Shown piece by piece: positions 1 to 8,838 of a stretch of 41,780 nt of DNA (position 1 is its first letter; each line of letters starts with the position of its first letter). The notes below the pieces were generated by a model. The model was not told the DNA's origin. It saw only the letters and a program-made list of their open reading frames with translations, and did no database searches. Origin of the DNA: Lachnospiraceae bacterium RM5 (GTDB lineage Bacteria > Bacillota > Clostridia > Lachnospirales > Lachnospiraceae); contig FOFK01000012.1 of assembly GCA_900110975.1 (NCBI GenBank), positions 1 through 41,780 of the forward strand, written 5' to 3'. The translations under genes were made by a program, and so were the position numbers.

Positions 1-1107
1 GATGAAGAATATTTCTGGGAAGAAAACGTAGAATTATTTAACAGATGCCTGGAGTTTAGTGATTTTGGAGTGATTCTTGGAGATTTAGTACATGGAAAGG
101 AATATAATGATTATTTCAGTTATATAGATGAAAATGATGGCAGAAAAATAAAATTAGACCATAATACTAAACAGCAAACAAAAGAGCAGTATGTTAAAAA
201 TAGTTCGCTTATAATGAACAAGATAACAAATATGAATACACCTATATTTAAAGTGCATGGAAACCATGGGAATAACAGAGAAAAAAATTATTTAGACGAA
301 TTGAATAGTTTGAAAAATACCAAGTGGAATTTTTTATTATCAGTAGATGATATAAATGGTGTTCAAAATGATATTGATTTTGGAAAAAACTATTATTATA
401 AAGATATAGAAAACTTTAAAGTAAGGGTAATAGTTCTGAATCAATGGGAAGATAGAGATATAGAGGGATATATTGATAAAGAAAGATATAGTGATGAAGA
501 AAGATATAGTGATGAAGAAAGATTATGGCTTGCAGAGATTGCACTTGATTTAAGTGAGAAAAATAATATATCTGAATGGAGTATACTCATATTTCAACAT
601 GGTCAAGTAATTGATACCTGTGATAAGTTAGATGGAGAAGGAATACGAGATATACTTGTTGCTTTTAGAGAAGCTAGTAGTGTTACTGTTGGTGATAATA
701 TAATAGATTATGGATTAAAGAATAGAAACGTGAATGTTCCTATCATAGCTGTAATACATGGGCATTTTCATCAGGATGATTATAAAAATATAAAGCAAGG
801 AGAGGAGTCTTTTTTAGAAAGATATATAAATGTCATAGGAATTAATAAAAGTTTTATTTCAAGTCTATATGAGGATAAAATAAATGATGATAATAATATA
901 AATGATGGTATTAATGGCACAAAGAACAAATATCTTAAAGATTTAAGTTATTTAAATACAAGAGGTGAGTTTTTAGTATCTATATTTTGTATAGATACAT
1001 ATGAACATATAATACATGAAATAAGACTTGGACGTGGAAAAGATAGAGAGTATAGTTATGGAATTCAGGATTCATCATCAAGTACACCAATAAATAGGAA
1101 ACTATAG
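1..1107 (+). CDS. Calcineurin-like metallophosphoesterase, 5' end outside window
   Basis: The reading frame is open from base 1, so the N-terminus lies upstream; a GTG at 70 falls inside the motif region and is not a credible start. The visible 368 residues carry the metallophosphoesterase signature in order: GDLVHG near residues 27-32, GNHGN near residue 86, an isolated His in FQHGQ near residue 200, and HGHFH near residues 252-256. These are the metal-binding blocks of the calcineurin-like fold, so a two-metal phosphodiesterase or phosphatase is expected; the substrate cannot be told. A short duplicated RYSDEE segment lies mid-protein. The stop codon overlaps the ribosome binding site of the next gene, suggesting coupled translation. 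Whether it is secreted like its neighbour is unknown because the N-terminus is missing. Confidence 0.85.
   Translation, partial: DEEYFWEENVELFNRCLEFSDFGVILGDLVHGKEYNDYFSYIDENDGRKIKLDHNTKQQTKEQYVKNSSLIMNKITNMNTPIFKVHGNHGNNREKNYLDELNSLKNTKWNFLLSVDDINGVQNDIDFGKNYYYKDIENFKVRVIVLNQWEDRDIEGYIDKERYSDEERYSDEERLWLAEIALDLSEKNNISEWSILIFQHGQVIDTCDKLDGEGIRDILVAFREASSVTVGDNIIDYGLKNRNVNVPIIAVIHGHFHQDDYKNIKQGEESFLERYINVIGINKSFISSLYEDKINDDNNINDGINGTKNKYLKDLSYLNTRGEFLVSIFCIDTYEHIIHEIRLGRGKDREYSYGIQDSSSSTPINRKL
484..519 (+). repeat. 18-bp in-frame tandem duplication (x2)
   Basis: Two identical adjacent 18-bp copies (484-501 and 502-519) encode RYSDEE twice within the metallophosphoesterase gene. The reading frame is kept. 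This looks like a recent slippage duplication in a surface loop between the conserved motifs. Confidence 0.85.
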
Positions 1108-1119
1108 GAGGATTCGCTT

Positions 1120-2829
1120 ATGAATAAATTAAAAATAAAAAAAATAATTAGAAGTATTTTATTTGCTACATTAGTTAGTGTTTTAGTGTTTCTAAATAAA
1201 GATATAAAAGTTATGGCAGATGATACGGAAGAATATACATCAGAAGAATGTTTTACATATGTTAAAGATTTTGATTATAATTATGGGATGGGAGGAAATC
1301 CTAATAATCCATATGTTAATGAAAAACATATGGTGTATCCGGGAGTTTCTATAAGTGAAATTAAAAATATTAATGGAAGTGAATATATAAACATACCGGA
1401 AAAGATAGATGGCGAAAATGTAACTAGTATAATTTCGCTATGGGAAATGGGTAATTATACTAAAGGACTTAAAAAATCATTAATAAAAAATGACAATAAT
1501 ATCAGGGGTATTAAAATACCCAATACGGTGAGTTGGATTTATTCTGGTTCTGTTCATGAGACATGGAAGAGTGATAAAGGAAAATATGTTTTCACATATA
1601 AGACAAGGGCATTAGCTGATAATTGTAAAAACATTGAAAGTATAATTTTTACAGAAAACAGTGAATTACTTTATGGAAATAACGAAAATAAATATGAATG
1701 GTTCGAAGCTGGAGAAAAAATACCTATAGACTTGCATAATTATGAAGATAGTTCATATTATACAAATTTTGGAACACAAAATGGAGCGATAGATATGTGT
1801 TATTATAGTGTTTGGGGAACACTAAAGTATGTTAATTATGATGCTGCTGGTGAAAAACTTAATTTGTTTGTAATTAAAGATAAAGAAAATGGTTTTATAA
1901 GAGAGGGTGAATCAGACTTTAGTGAGAATCCATTTAAAGGTGCTTATACATATTTAGAAAGAGGAGCTGGAAACTTCGATGAGGATGATTTTGACGTAGT
2001 TTTTGAATTTGTTGAGGGTGAAGATACTATAAGAATTTTAAAAATTAAAGATAAACTTTGTACATTGAATTTTAGGGATGGAACAATATACATAGATGGA
2101 AAGGATTACAATGTCATCTTTTCGGAGGAAGCCAATTTATTAAAACCATGTGTAGTATCGGTACCTTTAAGTGATTCGCAGATTAAATTATATTGGGAAA
2201 ATGTGCCGTTTGCAAAAGGATATCAGATATATAAATATTATCCATCAACAAATACGGTAGTAAAATCAAAATATGTTGAAAAAACATCAACAAGATTTAG
2301 TGGATTAAAGTCTGATACAACCTATTATTATATAGTTCAGGCAATAGGTGAGAATAATACAAGTGGTGAACCGGTAAAAGACCAGGTAATTCCCGTAACA
2401 ACGACAGTTAACAGTGATGTAATGCCATTTGATAATTTAAGTATTTCGTGGAGAAAGAGAGAAACTAGTGATATTTTTTATAAAAAATATGGTGAATTAA
2501 CACATGGTCAAACAAGAGATAATATTAAGTTTAAATATTATGTTCCTGAGACAAATACAAAAACATATAATTATTGTTACAAAATATCATCGGATAATAA
2601 AGTTATAAAGCGGCTTAGATTTTTTAAATTAAAAGGTAGTTTATATAGGAGTGTTAATCATCCGGAACAAAGATATTATTTTGAATTTCAATTAACACCA
2701 AGCCTTAAAAGACCTGGATTAAATAAAGTAGCAGGATATCTAATAGATAATGCCAAAGGACATTCTGAAGGAACAGAATATACAGGTGGTTCACTTTTAA
2801 ATTACAGATATACTGATGGATATCAATAA
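1120..2829 (+). CDS. Secreted BspA-like / fibronectin type III protein
   Basis: The 569-aa protein starts at an ATG preceded by a strong TAGGAGG site that overlaps the upstream stop codon. Residues 1-34 are a Sec signal peptide: basic start, hydrophobic core, then VMADD. Residues about 60-190 contain phrases typical of BspA-type leucine-rich repeats, such as IPEKIDGENVTSI and IKIPNTVSWI, but degenerate. Residues about 345-430 form a fibronectin type III domain (SDSQIKLYWENVPFAKGYQIY through TTYYYIVQAIG). No sortase motif or C-terminal membrane segment is present, so the protein is probably released or held non-covalently. The function is probably extracellular binding; the ligand is unknown. 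It sits in a likely operon between a phosphoesterase and an OLD nuclease, an unusual grouping. Confidence 0.75.
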   Translation: MNKLKIKKIIRSILFATLVSVLVFLNKDIKVMADDTEEYTSEECFTYVKDFDYNYGMGGNPNNPYVNEKHMVYPGVSISEIKNINGSEYINIPEKIDGENVTSIISLWEMGNYTKGLKKSLIKNDNNIRGIKIPNTVSWIYSGSVHETWKSDKGKYVFTYKTRALADNCKNIESIIFTENSELLYGNNENKYEWFEAGEKIPIDLHNYEDSSYYTNFGTQNGAIDMCYYSVWGTLKYVNYDAAGEKLNLFVIKDKENGFIREGESDFSENPFKGAYTYLERGAGNFDEDDFDVVFEFVEGEDTIRILKIKDKLCTLNFRDGTIYIDGKDYNVIFSEEANLLKPCVVSVPLSDSQIKLYWENVPFAKGYQIYKYYPSTNTVVKSKYVEKTSTRFSGLKSDTTYYYIVQAIGENNTSGEPVKDQVIPVTTTVNSDVMPFDNLSISWRKRETSDIFYKKYGELTHGQTRDNIKFKYYVPETNTKTYNYCYKISSDNKVIKRLRFFKLKGSLYRSVNHPEQRYYFEFQLTPSLKRPGLNKVAGYLIDNAKGHSEGTEYTGGSLLNYRYTDGYQ

Positions 2830-2857
2830 ATAACAGGCATTATGGGAGGAAATGATT

Positions 2858-4822
2858 ATGCAAATAAGAGCGATGACAATTAAAAATTTTAAATCTGTAA
2901 GATGCTTGGAAATAAAAGACATAGAAAATGCATGTATTTTTGTCGGTAAAAATAATACCGGTAAAACTGTGGTTCTGGATGCCATAAGAGCGGTTGCGGG
3001 CGAATATTCCATAAAAGATGAGAATTTTATGGAATCAGGTGAAAACATTGAAATAACAATGACACTTGAAGTTAAAAAAGAGGACCTGGAACTTTTAAAT
3101 GCCAGAGGGATAATTTCAAAATATAAGAAATTTGAAAACTGGTATGAAGAGTTTATGGAAAGACTTCCATCTTATGTACAGGAGGAAGATGAAGAGGTTT
3201 TAGAAGAAAATACAGATATTGTCAAAAATGTTGATGTTGTAGAAGTAGAAGACGATAAAGAAAAATTTGCCACACCTAAAGATGGGTACGTAGAATTTAC
3301 ATTTGTCTATAACAGGGAACATAAGGCGAGATATCAGGATAATAAGTCTAAAAATAATTCATATATAAAGGAATTATTTCCAAAGGTATATTTTATTGAT
3401 GTTTTAAGAAACATTAAGGAGTATCAGGAAGATTTAATAAGAATTATGGGGAATAAAGAGGTTCCTGAAATTATTGAAAATCTTTGTGTATTTGATAAAA
3501 CAAAAATATGTAATAAATGTTTTGAATGTATTGGGTTGATTAAAGAAAAAACTGTTGATGAACTTTCTCTTTTTGAAGTTACAAGATTACTGGAATATAA
3601 GATTTTTTCACAGAACCTTGATGAGTTTTCAAATATTGTAAATAAATATTTTGAAAAAAATGGAGGAAATGCTCAGTATATTAAATATGTTACAAGTTTT
3701 AATTATGAAGCCATGTTTAAGGTTGAAACAATGGTTGGAAATAAAGACAGAGGTACGCTTATCAGAAATATTGATACCATGAGTGCAGGTATGAAGAGTA
3801 TTTATCTTTTGTCTTTAATGGAGGCATATTTGGAAGAGAAGGAACGTGTTCCGAGCATTATGCTTATAGAGGATCCTGAAAGCTACTTACATCCACAGCT
3901 TCAAAAGTCTGCAAGTGAAGTATTATACAGGTTGTCAAAAAAGAACCAGATAGTTTTTTCTACCCATTCACCTAATATGCTTTTTAATTTTTCTACAAAA
4001 CAGATAAAGCAGGTTGTGTTAGATGATGAAGGGTACACTATTGTTAACGAAGATACGGATATAGATGATATATTAGATGATCTTGGATATACAGCAAATG
4101 ACCTTATGAATGTAAGCTTTGTATTTATAGTTGAAGGAAAACAGGATTCGGAAAGACTTCCTATGTTACTTGAAAAATATTATTCAGAAATTTATGATGA
4201 CAGGGGAATGTTGCAGCGGATTTCCATTATTTCCACAAACAGCTGTACAAATATAAAGACTTATGCAAACTTAAAATATATAAACAAGTTATATTTAAAA
4301 GATCAGTTCCTTATGATAAGAGACAGTGATGGCAAAAATCCTAAATACCTTGTTAAACAGCTTTGCAGCTACTATGCCCAGAGAGAAAAGGAAGATAATA
4401 ATAATCTTCCAAGGGTTACACCTAAAAACGTATTGGTTTTAAAATATTATTCTTTTGAAAATTATTTTTTAGATCCTAAGGTTATGGCAAAAATTGGTGT
4501 GATAAAAAATGAGGAAGAATTTTATAATATTCTATGGCAGAAATATAGAGACTATTTATACCGGGTTCCAAGTATGAAGAGGATGTGCAGAATCTGTAAC
4601 GTAAGAATAAAATCAAAAGAAGATATAAAAAGAAATATGGAAAATATAAAAATTTATGTGCGGGGACATAATCTTTTTGATATCTTTTATGGCAAGTATA
4701 GAAACAATGAGCATGAAATTATAAAGAAGTATATTGATGTGGCACCAAGGGAAAATTTCAGTAATATCCTTGATGCTATAGATAAATTTGTTTATTTTGA
4801 AAATAGAAAAAAAGATGAATAA
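2858..4822 (+). CDS. OLD-family ATPase with TOPRIM nuclease domain
   Basis: The frame also offers an ATG at 2852, but GGGAGGA at 2844-2850 leaves one base before it and seven before the ATG at 2858, so 2858 is chosen (654 aa). The N-terminal SMC/ABC-like ATPase has Walker A GKNNTGKT (about 30-37), signature-like MSAGMKS (about 308), Walker B LIEDPE (about 337-342) and the switch STHSPNM (about 368-374). The C-terminal TOPRIM part has VEGKQD (Glu about 426) and RDSDG (Asp about 489 and 491), the acidic metal-binding residues of OLD nucleases. An insert between the ATPase halves carries CNKCFEC (Cys about 218, 221, 224), and a further CRIC pair lies near 577-580, possibly binding metal. No UvrD-like helicase (Gabija) or reverse transcriptase partner is adjacent. 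A stand-alone role in DNA repair or phage defence is inferred from the family. Confidence 0.88.
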   Translation: MQIRAMTIKNFKSVRCLEIKDIENACIFVGKNNTGKTVVLDAIRAVAGEYSIKDENFMESGENIEITMTLEVKKEDLELLNARGIISKYKKFENWYEEFMERLPSYVQEEDEEVLEENTDIVKNVDVVEVEDDKEKFATPKDGYVEFTFVYNREHKARYQDNKSKNNSYIKELFPKVYFIDVLRNIKEYQEDLIRIMGNKEVPEIIENLCVFDKTKICNKCFECIGLIKEKTVDELSLFEVTRLLEYKIFSQNLDEFSNIVNKYFEKNGGNAQYIKYVTSFNYEAMFKVETMVGNKDRGTLIRNIDTMSAGMKSIYLLSLMEAYLEEKERVPSIMLIEDPESYLHPQLQKSASEVLYRLSKKNQIVFSTHSPNMLFNFSTKQIKQVVLDDEGYTIVNEDTDIDDILDDLGYTANDLMNVSFVFIVEGKQDSERLPMLLEKYYSEIYDDRGMLQRISIISTNSCTNIKTYANLKYINKLYLKDQFLMIRDSDGKNPKYLVKQLCSYYAQREKEDNNNLPRVTPKNVLVLKYYSFENYFLDPKVMAKIGVIKNEEEFYNILWQKYRDYLYRVPSMKRMCRICNVRIKSKEDIKRNMENIKIYVRGHNLFDIFYGKYRNNEHEIIKKYIDVAPRENFSNILDAIDKFVYFENRKKDE

Positions 4823-4841
4823 TAAAAATAAAATTATTTTC

Positions 4842-4869
4842 TTTACAAAAATATTCATTGTGATATAAT
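4842..4869 (+). promoter_or_regulatory. Sigma-A promoter for murA-metK
   Basis: TTTACA at 4842-4847 and a perfect TATAAT at 4864-4869 are separated by 16 bp. It lies just after the OLD gene and about 90 bp before murA, so the housekeeping block has its own transcription start, separate from the accessory block. Confidence 0.75.
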
Positions 4870-4956
4870 CATTCTGATTGTTTAGATTTATGTTAAAAAA
4901 ATTTGATAGGACTTGATTTTTATAACTTATGATTAAGTAAAAGATTGGAGTTACTA

Positions 4957-6249
4957 ATGGAACAATATGTAATAAAAGGTGGCGCAAAATTACAAGGTGA
5001 AGTTGATATCAGTGGTGCAAAGAATGCGGCTTTAGCCCTTATTGCAGCTGCGATAATGACTGAGGATAAAGTTACTATCACAAATCTTCCTGATGTAAGG
5101 GATATTAATGTCCTTATTGAGTCTATTCAGGATATTGGTGCGATTGTTGACAGAGTTGACAGGAATCAGGTTGTCATAGATGGAAGTAAGATTAGTTCGG
5201 TTACTGTTGATTATGAATTTATAAAGAAAATCAGAGCATCATATTATTTACTTGGTGCTTTACTTGGAAGATTTAATAAAGCTGAAGTAGCACTTCCGGG
5301 TGGATGTGATATAGGAACAAGACCTATTGACCAACATATTAAAGGTTTTAACGCTCTTGGTGCAAGAGTTATGATAGAACATGGTATGATAAAGACTAAG
5401 GCAGATGAGCTTATTGGAAGTCATATCTATATGGACGTTGTTTCTGTTGGAGCAACTATTAACGTTATGCTTGCGGCAGCGCTTGCAAACGGAAGAACAG
5501 TTATTGAAAATGCTGCTAAAGAGCCACACGTTGTCGACGTGGCAAATATGTTAAACAGTATGGGTGCTAATATTAAAGGTGCCGGTACTGATGTTATCAG
5601 AATTAAAGGTGTGGAAAGCCTTCATGGAACAGAGTATGCTGTTATACCTGATCAGATTGAAGCGGGTACATTTATGTTTGCTGCAGCAGCTACAAGAGGA
5701 AATGTTCTTTTGAAAAATGTTATTCCAAAGCATTTAGAGGCTATCAGTTCAAAGTTATTGGAAATTGGATGTACTATTGAAGAGTATGATGATGCCGTAA
5801 GAGTAATTGGAAATGATAATCTTAGAAGCACACATGTAAAGACTCTTCCTTATCCTGGATATCCAACAGATATGCAGCCTCAGATTGCTGTTACACTTGC
5901 TGTTTCAAGAGGTACCAGTATTGTTACTGAAAGTATCTTTGAAAATAGATTTAAATATGTTGCAGAACTTGTCAGAATGGGAGCAAATATAAAGGTTGAA
6001 GGAAATACTGCTATTATTAACGGGGTTGATGAGCTTACAGGGGCAGAAGTATCAGCACCGGATTTAAGAGCAGGAGCAGCCCTTGTTATTGCAGGTCTTG
6101 CTGCAAAAGGTTTTACTGTAGTTGATGACATAATATATATCCAGAGGGGATATGAAAATTTTGAAGTTAAGTTACAAAAGCTTGGAGCATGTATAGAGAA
6201 AGTTAATTCTGAACAGGAAGTTGCAAAATTCAAGCTTAAAGTTGGCTAA
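4957..6249 (+). CDS. murA: UDP-N-acetylglucosamine 1-carboxyvinyltransferase MurA
   Basis: MurA transfers enolpyruvate from phosphoenolpyruvate to UDP-N-acetylglucosamine, the first committed step of peptidoglycan synthesis, in the cytosol. The frame extends to a TTG at 4945, but that TTGGAG is the ribosome binding site; the ATG at 4957 is the start (430 aa, usual length). Visible residues include Lys22 in SGAKNAAL and the catalytic Cys117 in [10 protein letters not shown], the residue alkylated by fosfomycin; having Cys rather than Asp there predicts a fosfomycin-susceptible enzyme. Arg and Asp blocks typical of the EPT fold follow ([15 protein letters not shown] near the C-terminus). Clostridia often have two MurA paralogues; which one this is cannot be told here. 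metK follows after 20 bases, so they probably share a transcript. Confidence 0.96.
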   Translation: MEQYVIKGGAKLQGEVDISGAKNAALALIAAAIMTEDKVTITNLPDVRDINVLIESIQDIGAIVDRVDRNQVVIDGSKISSVTVDYEFIKKIRASYYLLGALLGRFNKAEVALPGGCDIGTRPIDQHIKGFNALGARVMIEHGMIKTKADELIGSHIYMDVVSVGATINVMLAAALANGRTVIENAAKEPHVVDVANMLNSMGANIKGAGTDVIRIKGVESLHGTEYAVIPDQIEAGTFMFAAAATRGNVLLKNVIPKHLEAISSKLLEIGCTIEEYDDAVRVIGNDNLRSTHVKTLPYPGYPTDMQPQIAVTLAVSRGTSIVTESIFENRFKYVAELVRMGANIKVEGNTAIINGVDELTGAEVSAPDLRAGAALVIAGLAAKGFTVVDDIIYIQRGYENFEVKLQKLGACIEKVNSEQEVAKFKLKVG

Positions 6250-6269
6250 TATAGGGAGGACTTAAAAGA

Positions 6270-7457
6270 ATGGAAAAATTATTATTTACATCTGAATCAG
6301 TTACAGAAGGACATCCTGATAAGATATGTGATCAGATTTCAGATGCGATACTCGATGAATTATTAAAGAAAGATCCTATGAGCAGAGTTGCCTGTGAAAC
6401 CAGCTGTACAACAGGACTTGTACTTGTTATGGGAGAGATTTCTTCTAATGCTGATATCAACATTCCAAAGATCGTCAGAGATACAATCTGCGAAATTGGT
6501 TATGATGATTCTGCTAAGGGTTTTGATGGACACACATGTGGTGTAATGATTGCGCTTGATGAGCAGTCAGTTGATATTGCACTTGGTGTTGATAAAGCGC
6601 TTGAAGCAAAAGTAAATAAGATGAGTGATGAAGAGATTGAGGCTATTGGTGCCGGAGATCAGGGTATGATGTTTGGTTATGCTTCTAATGAAACAGAAGA
6701 ATATATGCCATATCCAATTGCACTTGCTCATAAACTTGCACTTAAATTATCAGAGGTAAGAAAAAACGGAACTCTTGATTATTTAAGACCTGATGGAAAA
6801 ACACAGGTTTCTGTTGAATATGATGAAAATGGAAAACCTGTACGTATAGATACAGTCGTGCTTTCTACACAGCATGATGCAAGTGTTTCTCAGGAACAGA
6901 TTCATGAAGATATAAAGAAATATGTTTTCGAGCCTGTTTTACCTAAGGAACTTATTGATGATGAAACAAGATATTTCATTAATCCAACAGGAAGATTTGT
7001 TATTGGTGGACCAAATGGAGACAGCGGTCTTACAGGTAGAAAGATTATCGTTGATACATATGGTGGATATGCAAGACACGGTGGTGGAGCATTCTCAGGA
7101 AAAGACCCAACAAAGGTTGACAGATCTGCCGCATACGCTGCAAGATATGTTGCAAAGAATCTTGTTGCTGCAGGTATTGCAGATAAATGTGAAATCCAGT
7201 TATCTTATGCAATAGGTGTTGCGCATCCTATGTCTATCATGGTTGATACATTTGGCACAGGTAAGCTTGATGATTTGAAAATTGCTGAGATTATCAGAGA
7301 AAACTTTGATCTTCGTCCGGCAGGAATTATCCAGATGCTTGATTTAAGAAGACCAATTTATAAGCAGACAGCTGCTTATGGACATTTTGGAAGAACTGAT
7401 ATTTCACTTCCATGGGAAAAACTTGATAAAGTTGATGTATTAAAAAAATATTTATAA
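6270..7457 (+). CDS. metK: S-adenosylmethionine synthetase MetK
   Basis: MetK makes S-adenosylmethionine from methionine and ATP in the cytosol, feeding methylation and polyamine pathways. At 395 aa it has the usual length. Hallmarks are [20 protein letters not shown] at the N-terminus (His in GHPDK, metal-binding Asp), [12 protein letters not shown] near residue 128 and [20 protein letters not shown] near residue 270. The start has an AGGGAGGA site 13 bases upstream. No SAM riboswitch is visible: only 20 bases separate it from murA, so it depends on the murA promoter or an internal one. A hairpin follows the stop. Confidence 0.97.
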   Translation: MEKLLFTSESVTEGHPDKICDQISDAILDELLKKDPMSRVACETSCTTGLVLVMGEISSNADINIPKIVRDTICEIGYDDSAKGFDGHTCGVMIALDEQSVDIALGVDKALEAKVNKMSDEEIEAIGAGDQGMMFGYASNETEEYMPYPIALAHKLALKLSEVRKNGTLDYLRPDGKTQVSVEYDENGKPVRIDTVVLSTQHDASVSQEQIHEDIKKYVFEPVLPKELIDDETRYFINPTGRFVIGGPNGDSGLTGRKIIVDTYGGYARHGGGAFSGKDPTKVDRSAAYAARYVAKNLVAAGIADKCEIQLSYAIGVAHPMSIMVDTFGTGKLDDLKIAEIIRENFDLRPAGIIQMLDLRRPIYKQTAAYGHFGRTDISLPWEKLDKVDVLKKYL

Positions 7458-7466
7458 GATAAATGT

Positions 7467-7494
7467 AATCGGGTAGGATAATTCCTACTCGATT
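7467..7494 (+). terminator. Hairpin after metK, weak terminator
   Basis: A 12-bp stem (7467-7478 with 7483-7494, one G-U pair) closes a TAAT tetraloop 9 bases after the metK stop. The following bases are not a T-run, so this may be an mRNA-stabilising hairpin or a leaky terminator rather than a full stop. Confidence 0.55.
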
Positions 7495-7519
7495 ATTAGA
7501 TTATAAGCAGGTAGTGATT

Positions 7520-8761
7520 ATGAAAGAAAAAAAGTATATAAAAATAGATATACCGGATAACGTAAGTCTTATAATAAAAGAACTTGAGAAAAAAGGTTTT
7601 GAAGCTTTTGCTGTTGGCGGATGTGTAAGAGATGCTATTTTAAAGAAAAAACCAAATGACTGGGATATTACAACATCTGCAAGTCCTATGGATATAAAAT
7701 CTGTTTTTTTAAGAACCATTGATACGGGTATTGAGCATGGAACAGTAACTGTACTTATTGGTAAAGAGTCTTATGAAGTAACTACTTACAGGATAGATGG
7801 GGATTATATAGATGGCAGACATCCTGAAAGTGTTTTATTTACGGATAATTTGAAAAAAGATCTTGAAAGAAGAGACTTTACAATAAATGCAATGGCTTAT
7901 AATAAAAAGACAGGTCTTGTTGATGAGTTTGATGGAATAAATGATCTTGAAAAGAAAGTTATAAGATGTGTTGGAAATCCTTATGACAGATTTAATGAAG
8001 ATGCTTTAAGAATGTTAAGGGCGATACGTTTTTCGGCGGTACTTGGTTTTGAAATAGAAAATGAAACTAACTCTGCAATAAAAGATCTGTGTGATAATCT
8101 GGAAAAAGTCAGTAAAGAAAGAATCCAGGTTGAAATGGATAAGCTTTTAATCTCTGATAATCCGGGAAGAATAGAGAATCTTGTTAACACAGGTATTTCA
8201 AAGTACTGTCTTAAAGAATTAGACAGACTTAACGATAATCAGGAATTAGAGAGTGTTAAGTGTTTTGTTGAAAGTCTGCCAAAAAATCATTACTACAGAT
8301 GGGCAGGGGTGCTTATAAGATTTGATGATGAGGAAGTTAAAAAATCATTAAGAAGTTTAAAATGGGATAATAAAACCATAGATATTGTTTCAAGACTTGT
8401 AAGAAGTATAAATTATCCTGAAATGAAAAGCAGGGCTGATGTAAGAAAAGGTATTTTTGAACTTGGAAATGATATTTTTCCTTTATACATAGAATTTAAA
8501 TCGTACTATGATGCCTGGATGGGTGTTCAGGGGAATATGGATTTTGTTAAAAAGGAATATGATGATATTATAAGCAAAAAGGAATGTGTTTCTTTAAAAG
8601 AGCTTGATATTACCGGAAGAGATCTTATTGATAATTTTGGAATAAGTGGAAGTGATATTGGCGATGGACTAAAAAGCCTGTTATATATGGTGCTTGAAGA
8701 CACGGATTTGAATAAAAAAGAAAAGTTGATTGAATTATATAAAAGCATACACAGCTTTTGA
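7520..8761 (+). CDS. cca: CCA tRNA nucleotidyltransferase
   Basis: This enzyme adds or repairs the 3' CCA end of tRNAs without a template. The annotated frame could begin at GTG 7514, but the AGCAGGT site at 7506-7512 fits the ATG at 7520 better (413 aa). Class II nucleotidyltransferase motifs are clear: VGGCVRDAIL (about 30-39), the catalytic DWDI pair (about 47-50), RRDFTINAMAY (about 118-128) and EDALRMLRAIRF (about 157-168) of the neck region. The C-terminal half is the divergent body/tail domain that binds tRNA; no HD phosphohydrolase motif is seen, as usual for Firmicutes. In this lineage a single enzyme probably adds both C and A; whether a separate A-adding enzyme exists cannot be seen from this window. 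Confidence 0.93.
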   Translation: MKEKKYIKIDIPDNVSLIIKELEKKGFEAFAVGGCVRDAILKKKPNDWDITTSASPMDIKSVFLRTIDTGIEHGTVTVLIGKESYEVTTYRIDGDYIDGRHPESVLFTDNLKKDLERRDFTINAMAYNKKTGLVDEFDGINDLEKKVIRCVGNPYDRFNEDALRMLRAIRFSAVLGFEIENETNSAIKDLCDNLEKVSKERIQVEMDKLLISDNPGRIENLVNTGISKYCLKELDRLNDNQELESVKCFVESLPKNHYYRWAGVLIRFDDEEVKKSLRSLKWDNKTIDIVSRLVRSINYPEMKSRADVRKGIFELGNDIFPLYIEFKSYYDAWMGVQGNMDFVKKEYDDIISKKECVSLKELDITGRDLIDNFGISGSDIGDGLKSLLYMVLEDTDLNKKEKLIELYKSIHSF

Positions 8762-8786
8762 CTTTAATAAGAATTTATTATATAAT
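8758..8786 (+). promoter_or_regulatory. Strong sigma-A promoter for the phosphohexomutase
   Basis: TTGACT at 8758-8763 and TATAAT at 8781-8786 are 17 bp apart, close to consensus. The -35 box overlaps the end of cca. Transcription would start about 45 bases before the gene at 8839. Confidence 0.85.
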
Positions 8787-8838
8787 GTTTTTGATTGTGT
8801 GAAAATATGTATCAAAGTCTTGATACTAGGAGGTAATT

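Noticed and set aside
1-4822. SbcCD-like nuclease pair (phosphoesterase plus ATPase)
   Set aside because: The ATPase is an OLD type with a TOPRIM domain and no long coiled coil, and the phosphoesterase is separated from it by a secreted-protein gene.
2852-4822. Gabija or retron-type defence system
   Set aside because: The OLD-type gene has no UvrD-like helicase or reverse transcriptase neighbour in the window.
6250-6269. SAM riboswitch before metK
   Set aside because: Only 20 bases lie between murA and metK and no SAM-type leader is seen before murA.
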